Source of the DNA: Rubrobacteraceae bacterium
Lineage (GTDB): Bacteria > Actinomycetota > Rubrobacteria > Rubrobacterales > Rubrobacteraceae
Assembly: GCA_030448125.1 (NCBI GenBank)
Contig: JAUJNO010000001.1
Span: 42,122 to 106,121, forward strand
Length of the DNA: 64,000 nucleotides
Reading direction: 5' to 3'
Under the pieces are notes generated by a model. The model was not told the origin of the DNA. It worked only from the letters and a program-made list of their open reading frames with translations, and ran no database searches. Every line of letters starts with the position of its first letter. Position 1 is the first letter of the stretch. This document shows, piece by piece, positions 26,142-35,097 of the stretch. The position numbers and the translations under genes were made by a program.

Positions 26142-27215
26142 TCATCTTACGCGACGCTCGCTTGCTGGCATTCTAGCCTCTTCGAAGAAGCCCGCAGGGC
26201 TCCTGTAGCCGAGCGAGGAGTGAAGCCTCGCGTGAGTTGTCTTCCAGGTACTCAAAGATCGCCATCTTCGCCATCTTCGCGGCCTCTGGGCTGGGCAACC
26301 GGGACCGACCTCCTCCTGCTCACCAACAACTCCGCTCTTTGAGCGTAGCCACAAAAGAAGATTCCGAGATGGCCTTCTCCAGAGCCGCGGAGCCGCTCGG
26401 TCCCATCGAGGCCACGATGCCCCGACGACTTCCTCCACAGTCTCTTGCCCAACGAGAGGGCCGTGTGTACTGAACAACCCCCGATCAAAGCGATGGAGAT
26501 CAGCCCCCAAGCAGGCTTCCTAAGCAGGCTTCCTACCTCAGACGGGCATTTCCAGGGCGTCCACCACTACCACCACCACCACCAACTCCGTTTTCAGATG
26601 ACTCTCCACATCGCCCAGCCGAGGAGCCTGATCTGGAGCAGGCGTCGAGGATGAATGCCAGTTACAGGAAGCCTTCTACAGGAAAGCCTTCGTCGGTGTC
26701 GATGTAGGTGATGTTAGGTGATGTGTCCGCCGTGCAGAGCTTGTTTGGCGCCGCGCGGCGGCAAACTACTTACTCCCGGCGGACCCCAGGTCCTCGGCGG
26801 GGGGATGGCGTCCGGCTGCTTGTTGCGGTGGGTAGTACGACGCTTCCTTGGACCCCGGATGCGCAGCCTCCTAAAGTATGCATCCTCGTAAACCTTCTTC
26901 TTCGCGCATTAGCCTCGCCACCGGCTTCCTGGAGCAGAGCGGATGCCGATGGATCTCTGAGCTCAGCAGCATGCACTCGTATCGGCGAGCCGTAAAGCTC
27001 TCTCTCTTTCTGGTGCGCTGGTGGATCTCACGAATCCGCCCGGTAAGGCCCGGTAAGGGCGGCATCTTCTTCTTGGGCCCTCTTCTTCGCGATGGCGGCC
27101 TGTCCTTCCAGTCGTAGTAGCCCCGCTTCTTGAGACCCCGAGCGTTCTGCACATCATCATCAGCGGGGGTAGGAAAGCTCGTCCTCTGCGCCTCGATGAG
27201 CCTGTAACAACTCAC
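26142..27215 (-). pseudogene. IS3-family transposase orfB remnant
   Basis: The DDE transposase can be followed through several frames. It starts GTG at 27215 with SCYRLIEAQRTSFP and continues GYYDWKDRPPSRR, GRIREIHQRTRK, ARLMREEEGLRGC. Then come a broken TADTSPNITYIDTDEGFL (first catalytic Asp region), LAFILDACSRSG, FDRG, ISESSFVATLKERS, a tandem-duplicated AKMAKMAIFEYLE, and the terminal RLHSSLGYRSPAGFFEEA. Stops, frameshifts and at least five 9-14 bp tandem duplications rule out function. It is oriented opposite to the IS30 gene. Confidence 0.85.
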
Positions 27216-27269
27216 CTAGTCCCATCATCATCCTCATCCTCCTCCTCCTCCTCCTTCGCGAAGAAGACG

Positions 27270-28468
27270 GCGGTGGATTCAACCGATCAGTGCAACACGG
27301 TAGGTTTTAGGTGTTGTTCGGATCGGAGGTGCGGGTGTGGCGAGGCTGGGCCGTCCAGGAGGATTGACCGAGGCGCGCAAGAAGGAGCTGTGGGAGCGGT
27401 GGAAGGCCGGGGAGTCCATCAGCGACATCGCCCGGGCGCTACACAAGCCTCCCGGCTCCATTCACGGGATGCTCGAAGCCACCGGCGGGATCTCTCCGCC
27501 TCAGCGGCGCAGGCGAAGATGTGCGCTCACCCTGGCTGGCGGGAGGAGATCTCTCGCGGGCTCGCGGCCGGAGAATCTCTGCGTGCCATCGCCGCCCGGC
27601 TGGGCCGCTCTGCCTCCACTGTGTGCCGGGAAGTAAATCGTAACGGCGGGCGCGGAAACTACCGGGCAGCGAAGGCGACGAACGGGCTGGGAGCGAGCCC
27701 GCCGTCCGAGAAGATGCCTGCTTGCGACAAACGAGCGCCTGCGCGATGTGGTAGCCCAGAAGCTCAGGAGGACTGGTCGCCACAGCAGATCTCTGGTTGG
27801 CTGAAAGACAGTATCCCGACGATGAGGCGATGCGCGTGTCACACGAGACGATCTACCGTACCCTGTTCGTTTAGGCCAGAGGCGCTCTGAAAAGGGAACT
27901 GCTCGCGCATCTGCGTTCCAGGCGGATGATGCGTCGGTCCGCTATCAGATCAAGGAAGCCGTCTCGATTCGTGAGCGTCCGCCCGAGGCCGAAGACCGGG
28001 CGGTGCCCGGACACTGGGAAGGAGATCTGCTGGCCGGATCGCGCAACACTCACGTCGCGACCCTGGTCGAGCGCAGCGGTTAGTGATGCTAGTGCGGGTT
28101 GGAGGCAAGGACACCGAAAGCGTCGTCGCGGCCCTGAGCGAGCAGATAAGGCGGCTACCCAGAACCATGATTGACACTCTCACCTGGGATCGGGGGAACG
28201 GAGATGGCCGATCACAAGAAGTTCACTATTGTCACCGACGTGAAGGTCTACTTCTGCGATCCGAAGAGCCCCTGGCAGCGTGGAACGAGTGAGAACACCA
28301 ACAGGCTCTTGAGGCAGTACCTGCCCGACCGACCTATCTGTGTACAGCCAGCACGACCTCGACCTGATCGCTTTGAAGCTCAACACCAGACCGCGCAAGA
28401 CCCTCGGCTACAGCACCCCGGCTGCTACACTGGCCAAGACCGTTGCGCTCACCGGTTGAATCCACCGC
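27270..28468 (+). mobile_element. IS30-family element inserted in IS3 orfA
   Basis: Terminal inverted repeats GCGGTGGATTCAACCG... (27270-27296) and the mirrored copy at 28442-28468 match at about 24 of 27 positions. If the ends are GGTGG, a 2-bp GC target duplication flanks the element. Removing the element and one GC rejoins the orfA sequence KKA to VFFAKE, apart from one missing base, which proves the nested order: IS3 first, IS30 second. Confidence 0.88.
27337..28459 (+). pseudogene. IS30-family transposase, frameshifted
   Basis: Starts GTG at 27337 behind GGAGG: ARLGRPGGLTEARKKELW, then the HTH segment SISDIARALHKPPGSIHG. After a shift near 27500 it has EEISRGLAAGESLRAIAARL, SASTVCREVNRNGG, and later DWSPQQISGWLKD. 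The DDE core continues as [50 protein letters not shown] and KVYFCDPKSPWQRGTSENTN, ending LKLNTRPRKTLGY and a TGA at 28457. At least five frameshifts break it. Every catalytic block remains recognisable, so inactivation is recent or partly a sequence artefact. Confidence 0.88.
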
Positions 28469-28759
28469 GGCTTTTTCAGGAAGTCCCTTTCCTGCTTGAG
28501 GACTTTGTTCTCCCGGCGGAGCTTGCGCGAAGCTTCTCGCGCTCGTCGGTTGGAGAGCCCTGCTCGTTCAGCCGCGTCGCGATCTGGGCCTGCTTGATCC
28601 ACCTCCTCAAGGACTCGCTGGCTATCTCCCCAGTTCCTCGGCCATCTTCTTCTTCGGGATTGAGCTGTCCGAGGAGCGCTAAAGTCGAACGGCTTCTGGC
28701 TTGAAAACTCCGGCGGGTAGTGCGGTGGGTGTTGGTCCTGGCACCCCAAACTCCTTCAT
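28469..28759 (-). pseudogene. IS3 orfA remnant (5' part; its tail lies at 27212-27269)
   Basis: Begins MKEFGVPG at 28759. Read over frames it gives FKPEAVRLLRSSDSSIPK, MAEELGDS, ATRLNEQGSPTDEREKL and the leucine-zipper segment RRENKVLKQERDFLKK, where IS30 interrupts. The tail beyond IS30 reads VFFAKEEEEEDEDDDGTR and stops at 27212, overlapping the orfB start. The acidic tail comes from GAG/GAT triplet runs that are unusual for orfA. Nonfunctional. Confidence 0.8.
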
Positions 28760-28815
28760 CCTGGGGGACCTCTCATCCCCAATGTTCAGGTGTCCGTCCT
28801 GCCGGGGCAAGTCCA

Positions 28816-29135
28816 GGCGCGAGTTTGGTTGCCACGGCTTCTTGGCCAACAGGAAGCGGCCACGCCCACAACCATTTAGAGTACTCCTCAAGGCCAATGG
28901 TACCCGGCGCCACAGAGTTGGAAGAAGCCCACTCATACATGCTCATCCGCAGAAACAACACGCAGCAGAGATGATCCGGCCAGCGTTCTTTATCGCTTAA
29001 CACGCCCTTTGGGTCGGCTAAGAGATCGGTACAGGTAGGGCGTTCTGAGCAGGCGAGTTCCTTTGGCACGGGCCGCGGCAGCGGCTCCACGTATCTAGAC
29101 TCTGGTGGAGCGGTCCGCGCCGTGCCTCCTTTCTT
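28816..29135. other. Flank of the IS3 element without a recognised gene
   Basis: About 320 bases between the IS3 right end and the ferredoxin remnant. Open frames exist on both strands, but none resembles a known family, and none has a convincing ribosome site. It may be debris of the gene hit by the IS. Confidence 0.4.
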
Positions 29136-29330
29136 CTAAGCTCTCGCCAATTCTAACCGCTCGGTGCCGCCCTCGAAGAGCAAAGCGCGGAACGCCAAAT
29201 CCCGGTTTTCGCACTTGTGAACCGACGCGGTGGAGGATGTCCACCCCGCGTCCTCCTCTATCGCCAGCACCAGCCGCTTTCCCTCCTCCACGTCGACCTC
29301 GCCGACCCCCTCGACCTCGAGCTTTGGCAC
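29136..29330 (-). pseudogene. 2Fe-2S ferredoxin remnant
   Basis: The start MPKLEVEGVGEVDVEEGKRL and LAIEEDAG match small plant-type ferredoxins. After one frameshift the sequence reads VDILHRVGSQVRK, where intact relatives have VDILHRCGG...CTTC. The cluster cysteines are missing, so the protein cannot bind a [2Fe-2S] cluster. It is beside the IS3 flank; the gene probably decayed after the insertion or independently. Confidence 0.65.
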
Positions 29331-29477
29331 GCGTTACTCCTTCATAGTAGCGGTTAGTGATCAGCGTTCGGCAAGAACCCGATGACCGTATCTAACCACG
29401 GTGGCGCATCCGGCGCGAGTGAGGAGTTCCAGGTGTGATCTCCCAAAAGAGGCACGGATAGTTTAAACTGCCCCGGC

Positions 29478-29858
29478 ATGAGTGAGGAGATGGACTTGGG
29501 CGGTAGGCCACCTTCGGTAAGGGTAGAGAAACCCTGGGGCAGGTTCGAGCAGTACACTCACAACCTCCCCAGCACGGTCAAGATCATCACCGTCGATCCC
29601 GGCGGCATCCTCTCCAGCCAGTACCATTACCGCCGCGACGAGCTCTGGGTCATGCTGGACCCCGGCGCGAAGGTCGAGCTCGGCGAGAAGGTCCTACACC
29701 CTACCCCCGGTGAGAAGCTCTTTATCCCGAGGGAGACGGTCCACAGGCTCTCCTGCGTAGGCGAGCGACCGGTGAGGATACTCGAGGTCTCATTCGGCGA
29801 GTTCGACGAGGACGACATCATCCGCCTGGAAGACGTCTACGGCCGCATAGGGCCGTAG
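29478..29858 (+). CDS. Cupin protein, mannose-6-phosphate isomerase type II-like
   Basis: A 126-residue single cupin resembling the C-terminal domain of bifunctional mannose-1-phosphate guanylyltransferase/mannose-6-phosphate isomerase. It has VEKPWGRFEQYT at the start, PGGILSSQYHYRRDELWVML (metal histidines), LGEKVLHPTPGEKLFIPRETVHRLSC and VRILEVSFGEFDEDDIIRLEDVYGR at the end. It would interconvert mannose- and fructose-6-phosphate or act on a related sugar; no pathway neighbours are present. No strong ribosome site precedes the ATG. Confidence 0.88.
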   Translation: MSEEMDLGGRPPSVRVEKPWGRFEQYTHNLPSTVKIITVDPGGILSSQYHYRRDELWVMLDPGAKVELGEKVLHPTPGEKLFIPRETVHRLSCVGERPVRILEVSFGEFDEDDIIRLEDVYGRIGP

Positions 29859-30004
29859 AGAAGTACGGCCGTGAAGCTTACAGTCATCGCCGCTCTCAGC
29901 CCGGCGACAGATCCTGTCTTCATGCACCGGTCACGAGGGGCTTGGAATAAGTTCATTTCCTTCGCGGGCGCCGCGGACGATGCTCCGGATCAAGAAGCCG
30001 GTGG

Positions 30005-30925
30005 GTGAGTTTTAGACCGGGGAACGGGGAGCGCGGCGGAGCGACCGGCGGGTCCCCAGACGGATCTCCAGGCGAGCGGTCCCCGGCGCCGTCGAGGGAA
30101 TCGGCGGAGGAAGGGAGGCGAGGAGTACGGCCCGCCTTTCGTCCGGGGCTCGTGCCCGTCGTCGTCGGCCTTCTGTTGCTCGCGTTGTTGATCGGCGGGG
30201 TCCTCCTCTGGTTTTCGTACGGCGATCGGGCCGGCGGCACGAGCGTCTTCGAAGACGTTATCGAGACGGGGCCGGAGCCGGTGGTGCGCCTGACGAACGG
30301 GGCGGGCCGGGTGAGTATCGAGGGCGTCGAGAGGCTGGAGAACGTGGAGATCAGCGCGAAGAGGTACGCCCGCGGCCGCAACCCCGCCGCCGCCAAGGAG
30401 AACGCGAGCGGCGTCCCGGTCGACATCGCCGGCGAGGGCTCGACTCTAGGGATCTCCTCGGACGGGGGCGGCGGGACCGGTGTCGACTATGCTCTCAGGG
30501 TGCCGCCCGGGACCGCCGTCGAGGTCGAGTCCGAGGCGGGGGACGTGGAGGTCTCGGGCCTCGACGACAGCGCGACGGTACGCGTCGAGAGCGGGGACGT
30601 CTCGATGGAGGACGTTCAGGGCTCCATCGTCATAGAAGCGTCTCGGGGAGACGTAACGGTCGAGTCGGTGAGTACCGAGACCGGGAACGCCGAGATCACG
30701 GTCGGCTCCGGCGACCTCGAGATCGAGAACCTCGTCGTGGGCATCCTGGAGGCGCGCGTCGAGTCGGGCGACGTCACCCTGCTGGGACGCTTCTCCGGCA
30801 GCGGCCGCGTCCTCGTGGAGACGGGCAGCATAAGCGTCCGGCTCCCCGCCGAGGACACCAACGACCTGAACTTCGAAGCCCGAGTGGGCGAGGTCGTGCG
30901 CGAAGACGAGCAGGGATCGGGGTAG
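30005..30925 (+). CDS. DUF4097-type beta-helix membrane-anchored protein
   Basis: A 306-residue protein. Residues 1-45 are Gly/Ser/Pro-rich and cytosolic, a single transmembrane helix spans about 51-72 (VPVVVGLLLLALLIGGVLLW), and the rest is extracytoplasmic. That part consists of short repeated strands such as VEVESEAGDVEVSGL, VRVESGDVSMEDV, ITVGSGDLEIENL and ARVESGDVTLLG, as in DUF4097 putative adhesins. Function is unknown. The GTG start is uncertain. It is followed 6 bases later by a Yip1-like gene, suggesting an operon. Confidence 0.8.
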   Translation: MSFRPGNGERGGATGGSPDGSPGERSPAPSRESAEEGRRGVRPAFRPGLVPVVVGLLLLALLIGGVLLWFSYGDRAGGTSVFEDVIETGPEPVVRLTNGAGRVSIEGVERLENVEISAKRYARGRNPAAAKENASGVPVDIAGEGSTLGISSDGGGGTGVDYALRVPPGTAVEVESEAGDVEVSGLDDSATVRVESGDVSMEDVQGSIVIEASRGDVTVESVSTETGNAEITVGSGDLEIENLVVGILEARVESGDVTLLGRFSGSGRVLVETGSISVRLPAEDTNDLNFEARVGEVVREDEQGSG

Positions 30926-30931
30926 CGCCGG

Positions 30932-31531
30932 GTGCTGCGACGGGGCGTGCACGGGAGCGGGCCTTCGGGCTACCACTCGCCGGAGGGTTTCAAAGACGTC
31001 GTGCGCGAGGTCTGGCTCGCGCCGGGAAGGTTCTTCGGAAGGCTCGACCCGGAGGGTGGTTTCGTGAGGCCGGCGCTTTTCGCCGCGGCCGTTCTGTACC
31101 TGAACCTCCTCTTCGAGGAGCTCTTGCGGGCCGTCTGGCGGCTCGAGTTCAACTACGGTCTCCTGTACGCGGCGCTCCCGGGCCTCGCCGTGGCGCTCGT
31201 GCTGGGCCCCCTGCTCGTCGCGGGGCTCTCGACGCTCGTCCTCACCGTCCTCGACGGCGCCCCGTCGAGGCGCAAGTTCGGGCCCGTGTTCCGCGCTCTG
31301 GGCTACGCGACGGCGATAGGGTTGGTGCTCTGGATCCCCTACGCCCCCTTCGTGGCGCTCCCGTACGGCCTCTACGTCGCCACCGTCGCCGTCAAAGGAG
31401 CGCTGTTCGTAAGCTGGAGACGCGCCGCCGTCGCCGCCCTCGCACCTTTAGGCGCCGTGCTGCTCATACTCTTCCTCCTGACGGGCCCAACCGACGCATA
31501 CGGGTTGCTCGTTAACCCGCCGGGGGAGTAA
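30932..31531 (+). CDS. Yip1-like polytopic membrane protein
   Basis: A 199-residue membrane protein with about five hydrophobic helices after an amphipathic start containing FKDVVREVWLAPGRFFGRL, the pattern of Yip1/DUF1282-like proteins. Helices lie near 46-66, 77-98, 100-115, 128-150 and 160-185. Function is unknown. GTG start, six bases behind the DUF4097 gene, so the two are likely translated from one message. Confidence 0.7.
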   Translation: MLRRGVHGSGPSGYHSPEGFKDVVREVWLAPGRFFGRLDPEGGFVRPALFAAAVLYLNLLFEELLRAVWRLEFNYGLLYAALPGLAVALVLGPLLVAGLSTLVLTVLDGAPSRRKFGPVFRALGYATAIGLVLWIPYAPFVALPYGLYVATVAVKGALFVSWRRAAVAALAPLGAVLLILFLLTGPTDAYGLLVNPPGE

Positions 31532-31619
31532 AGCGACCGGGGTCCGAGGGCAGCGCTAAAAGTTTTCGCCTCTCGTACCGATAACTACCGCAAACTTCAG
31601 GCGAGTAAGGAGAGCGAAG

Positions 31620-32593
31620 GTGCGCGGAAGAGCTTGGAAGCTGGTCTGAGGGGCGGCGATAATCCTGGCGCTCTCGCTGGGCCTGGTGGGCGGCTCCGGC
31701 GACGGAGGGCTGCTCGAGATCAGGAGCGCGGAGACCGCCGAGACGCCAAACGACTTCGTGTACCAGTTGCAGAGGATCGACCTGAGCGCCTTGAGGAAGA
31801 TTAAGTTCGACCTTTGATCATGTACTACTCCCGCGACGGCTCCGACGAGCGCAAGTTCACGGCTACCAAGATAGAGGGCCTCAAAAACAGTCCCGGCGGC
31901 CCCAAACAAGTCCTCTCGTACATGAGCATCGGCGAGGCCGAGGACTACCGCTGGTACTGGCGGAAGAGCTGGGACGCCAACCGGGACGGCAAGCCTGACG
32001 CCGGCGCGCCCGCGCGGCTCGACCCGTCTAACCCCGACTGGCCGGGCAACTACAAGGTCCGCTACTGGGACCCCGCCTGGCAAGAGATAATCTACGCCTA
32101 CGTGGACAAAGTCCTCGCCGCCAGCTACGATGGCGTCTACCTCGACATCGTGGATGCCTACGAGTACTGGGGCCCCGGCGGCCCGAGCAGCCCCGACCGT
32201 CCCACCGCGGAAGAAGAGATGGTCTCCTTCGTCAAGAGCATCGCCGAGCACGCCCGCGTAGAGGGAGGCAGGCCGGACTTCCAGGTCTTTGTCCAGAACG
32301 CCGAGGAGCTCTCCCGTCACCCCGACTACGTGCAGACCGTCAGCGGCATCGGCAAGGAAGACCTCTTCTACGACGGCAACCGCCACCAGCCCGCCGACGA
32401 GATCGCCTATTCGGTCCGCCAGCTCGACCGCTTCAAGGCCGCCGGCAAGCCCGTCCTCGTCACAGACTACGTGACCCGGCGAGACAAAATAAACGACTTC
32501 TACAGGAAGGCCAACTCGCGCGGCTACGTCCCCTATGCCACCCGCCGCAACCTAGACGTCCTCACCACAAACCCCGGCCACGCGCCAGATTAG
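31620..32593 (+). pseudogene. GH114-like (endo-alpha-1,4-polygalactosaminidase type) secreted protein, interrupted
   Basis: Starts GTG at 31620 behind AAGGAG. A TGA at 31647 falls in the signal peptide (RGRAWKLV, stop, GAAIILALSLGLVGG). The frame then runs to NDFVYQLQRIDLSALRKIKFDL, and a one-base shift near 31815 leads into MYYSRDGSDERKFTATKI, KQVLSYMSIGEAEDYRWYW, YWDPAWQEIIYAYVDKVL and the catalytic-type YDGVYLDIVDAYEYW. Family relatives are TIM-barrel glycosidases of the GH114/TM1410 group. The catalytic part from 31814 to the stop is open, so a truncated cytosolic product is possible. Confidence 0.75.
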
Positions 32594-32632
32594 AGCCGAT
32601 CAGCAAAAGCTCTTAGCCGAAACGCCGGCGAG

Positions 32633-33820
32633 CTAACCAGATAGAGACTCGAGCGCCAGCGCCGTAAGGAGCGCCGCCCCTTGCGGCAGTATCTCCTCGT
32701 CGAAGGAGAACTGGGGGGTGTGGAGGCCCGAGACGTCCCCAACGCCGAGCCAGATAAAGGCTCCGGGCACCTTCTCGAGGAAGAACGCGAAGTCCTCGGC
32801 GCCCATCGAGGGGTAGGTTAGCTCCACGGCGTGTTCTTCGCCGAAGAGCTCTCCGGCCACGCCGAGGGCGAGCTTCGCGGAGCCGGCGTCGTTGCTGGTG
32901 ACGGGGTAGGAGAAGCGGTAGTCGAGCTCGGCGTCGCCGCGCATGCCTTTGGCCACGCCGCGGGCGAGTTCCTCGATGCGCTTTGGGAACCTTTCGCGTA
33001 GATCCGCGTCGAAGGTGCGGACGGTACCGCCCAGGCGCGCCGTCTCGGGGATGATGTTGAAGGCGCTTCCGGCTCCGATCTCCCCGACTGTCAACACCGC
33101 GGGCTCGACCGGGTCCACCTCCCTGGAGACGATGGTCTGGAGCGCCGTCACGACGTGGGCGGCGATGGCGACGGCGTCGGTGGTCAGGTGCGGCATTGCG
33201 CCGTGGCCGCCGGAGCCTCTCACCGTCATCTCGAAGGCGTCCGCGGCGGCCATTATGGGGCCGGCCTTCGTCGCCGCCGTCCCGAACGGCAGCCCCGGCC
33301 ACAGGTGCAGGGCGAAGATCGAACCGACGTCCTCGGCGACCCCCTCTTCGACCATCACCCGGCCTCCGGCGTGGCCCTCTTCGGCGGGCTGGAAGACGAA
33401 CTTGACGGTCCCGTTTAGCCGCTCGCGCAGGTGGTCCTGGCAGAGGGCGCGGGCGGCCACGACGAGCATGCTCGTATGCCCGTCGTGGCCGCAGGCGTGC
33501 ATCTTGCCATCCGTCTCCGAGGCGAACGGTAGGCCCGTCTCCTCGTGGATCGGCAGGGCGTCCATGTCGGCCCTCAGAGCTACCGTAGGACCGTCACCCC
33601 CTTCGCCCTTCAAGGTGGCGACGACGCCGTTCTCGGCGATGCCAGTCTGTATCTCCAGCGGCAGGCCGTCGAGGGCGTTCAGGACCTTCTCGGCGGTCTT
33701 CTCCGTGTCGAAGCCGAGCTCGGGCTCTTTATGAATGTCGCGTCTCAGGGAGACTATGTCCTCCCCGAAGCCGTCCCGAACTTCCTCCGCGAGACCGCTG
33801 AAACTCTGGGTTACGTCCAC
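32633..33820 (-). CDS. M20D amidohydrolase (hippurate/IAA-amino acid hydrolase type)
   Basis: A 395-residue amidase of peptidase family M20D, which removes amino acids or acyl groups from N-acyl amino acids. Landmarks are RRDIHKEPELGFDT, VALRADMDALPIHE, the metal motif MHACGHDGHTSML, VFQPAEEGHAGGRVM with the catalytic Glu pair, GGHGAMPHLTTDAV in the dimerisation lid, and SMGAEDFAFFLEKVPGAF. GTG at 33820 is supported by GAGAGGAG upstream. It stands alone on the minus strand. Substrate is unknown, but hippurate-like or N-acetyl amino acids are usual. Confidence 0.93.
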   Translation of the reverse strand: MDVTQSFSGLAEEVRDGFGEDIVSLRRDIHKEPELGFDTEKTAEKVLNALDGLPLEIQTGIAENGVVATLKGEGGDGPTVALRADMDALPIHEETGLPFASETDGKMHACGHDGHTSMLVVAARALCQDHLRERLNGTVKFVFQPAEEGHAGGRVMVEEGVAEDVGSIFALHLWPGLPFGTAATKAGPIMAAADAFEMTVRGSGGHGAMPHLTTDAVAIAAHVVTALQTIVSREVDPVEPAVLTVGEIGAGSAFNIIPETARLGGTVRTFDADLRERFPKRIEELARGVAKGMRGDAELDYRFSYPVTSNDAGSAKLALGVAGELFGEEHAVELTYPSMGAEDFAFFLEKVPGAFIWLGVGDVSGLHTPQFSFDEEILPQGAALLTALALESLSG

Positions 33821-33889
33821 GGCATCTCCTCTCCGCTGCCAAGGTGCATCACTGCTGTTCAACGCTATTCTAGCGGGAAACGTCCCCCT

Positions 33890-34342
33890 CTAACGGGTGA
33901 TGCCCCTGACCCCGATACCGTACTCCGTGAGGAGGTTCCCGCCGAGAAAGCCCGTGACCCCGAGCACGACCAGCCCCAGGAGGGCCAGGGCCAGGTACAC
34001 GCGTGTCCCGCCAATGTCCGAGCCGAGCCGCAGGGAGTGCCAGCGCCAGGCCGTGAGGAAGGCGAAGAGGGCCGTCGTAGCGAAGGCCAGGTACTGGTGG
34101 ACGTCGATCGCCGAGAGGAGGGTCGGGTCGTCCTCGTAGGCCAGGTGCGCGAGGAGCCCGGAGACCGTGGCCCCGACCGCGCCCAGCGTTCCGAGCACGA
34201 GCAAGAGCCACGCGGTCGAACGCAGGTTCGGTCTCTTCTCCGCGACGAGATCCAGTCCGGCGCTCACGAAGAGCAGCGCGATCGGGAAGTGGTTGATCGC
34301 CCCGTGCGCGTGGTTGAACAGGTTCTCCAGAAAGTCGCCCAT
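33890..34342 (-). CDS. DUF2231 membrane protein
   Basis: A 150-residue membrane protein of the DUF2231 family with four helices. HAHGAINHFPIALLFVSAGLDLVA holds the conserved HFPI segment, and VHQYLAFATTALFAFLTAWRW and LGVTGFLGGNLLTEYGIGV are also typical. Conserved histidines suggest heme or metal binding in this family, which is not established. ATG at 34342. It precedes the M20D gene on the same strand. Confidence 0.88.
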   Translation of the reverse strand: MGDFLENLFNHAHGAINHFPIALLFVSAGLDLVAEKRPNLRSTAWLLLVLGTLGAVGATVSGLLAHLAYEDDPTLLSAIDVHQYLAFATTALFAFLTAWRWHSLRLGSDIGGTRVYLALALLGLVVLGVTGFLGGNLLTEYGIGVRGITR

Positions 34343-34485
34343 ACCGTATCTCCTCCAGCATCCGGTAGCACAAGAGTGTACATCGGCGATACGCCGAGCA
34401 TCGCACCGGAGAGAAGGATTTGTCCTTCAGCGAGCCTTCCGTCAGGGTATCCACAGTACAGCGCGCTGGCGATCAGGCGAACTCT

Positions 34486-34896
34486 TTATGCCCTCTCCCT
34501 GCTGGTCGCGCGCCTGTAGACGCGCTCGAACTCCCGGTCGAAGTGTTCCCAGAGCTCGTCCTCCGTGACCCCGAGACCGACCGCGTCGCGCACGAGCACG
34601 CCGAGCCGCTCGTAAAGTGCTTCCACCTGCTGCTCGCGCACCGCGTCTCCGGGAGCCGCCACGACCACGGTCCCGACCCCGGGCCGACTCTCGATCAAAC
34701 CCATCCGCTGCAGCTCGTTGTACGCCTTCACGACCGTGTTCGGCGCGAGGGTCAACTCCCCCGCGAGCCCGCGCACCGTCGGCAACCTCTCCCCAGGCCG
34801 CAAAGTACCAACCCCCAGCGCATGCCTCACTCCATCCACTAACTGCACGTAGATCGGCACCCCGCTACGCGGATCAACCTCCAACCACAGAGTCAC
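34486..34896 (-). CDS. GntR-family (YtrA-type) transcriptional regulator
   Basis: A 136-residue regulator. The N-terminal winged helix contains PIYVQLVDGVRHALGVGTL, ERLPTVRGLAGELTLAPNTVVKAYNELQRMGLIESRPGVGT, the classic GntR HTH. The short C-terminal helical tail is that of the YtrA subfamily, which usually represses ABC transporter operons. No ABC genes lie next to it. The GTG start follows GAGGAG, and an AT-rich TATCATATATATGCGA segment just upstream is a possible promoter-operator. Confidence 0.92.
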   Translation of the reverse strand: MTLWLEVDPRSGVPIYVQLVDGVRHALGVGTLRPGERLPTVRGLAGELTLAPNTVVKAYNELQRMGLIESRPGVGTVVVAAPGDAVREQQVEALYERLGVLVRDAVGLGVTEDELWEHFDREFERVYRRATSRERA

Positions 34897-35097
34897 GCCT
34901 TATCTCCTCACTCAGTTAGTATCATATATATGCGACAATGCTATGCCTCTATCGCGTAGCTGTCAAATAAGTTCCTGGAGCTTCTTTTCGAGCGTAGCGG
35001 GGCGCTCGTTTATCAGACGGCACTTTGGGCGGTCGCCGGGAGACGCGTCGGAGGCTTTTTGCTGATGGGTGAGAGCTGGGAGCTGACGGCTGTTAAA

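Larger units (their letters stand above)
26114..28815 (-). mobile_element. Degenerate IS3-family element, interrupted by IS30
   Basis: Ends are TGGAATTCCCCCGCTAGCA... (26114, reading inward) and its mirror TGGACTTGCCCCGGCAGGA... (ending 28815). They match at about 19 of 25 positions and share ACGGACAC. Inside, on the minus strand, are orfA (28759 to 27212, split by the IS30) and orfB (27215 to 26142). Without the IS30 the element is about 1.5 kb, normal for IS3. Both frames are broken many times. No exact target duplication is left (GGA versus GGC). Confidence 0.82.

Noticed and set aside
26561..26585. CAC triplet run as a CRISPR-like repeat
   Set aside because: It is a simple triplet repeat with no spacers, and it lies in a decayed transposase gene.
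31647..31649. TGA in the GH114-like gene as a selenocysteine codon, given the nearby yqeC
   Set aside because: It falls within a signal peptide where selenocysteine has no role. YqeC concerns labile selenium in hydroxylases, not selenoprotein translation, and I saw no SECIS-like hairpin.
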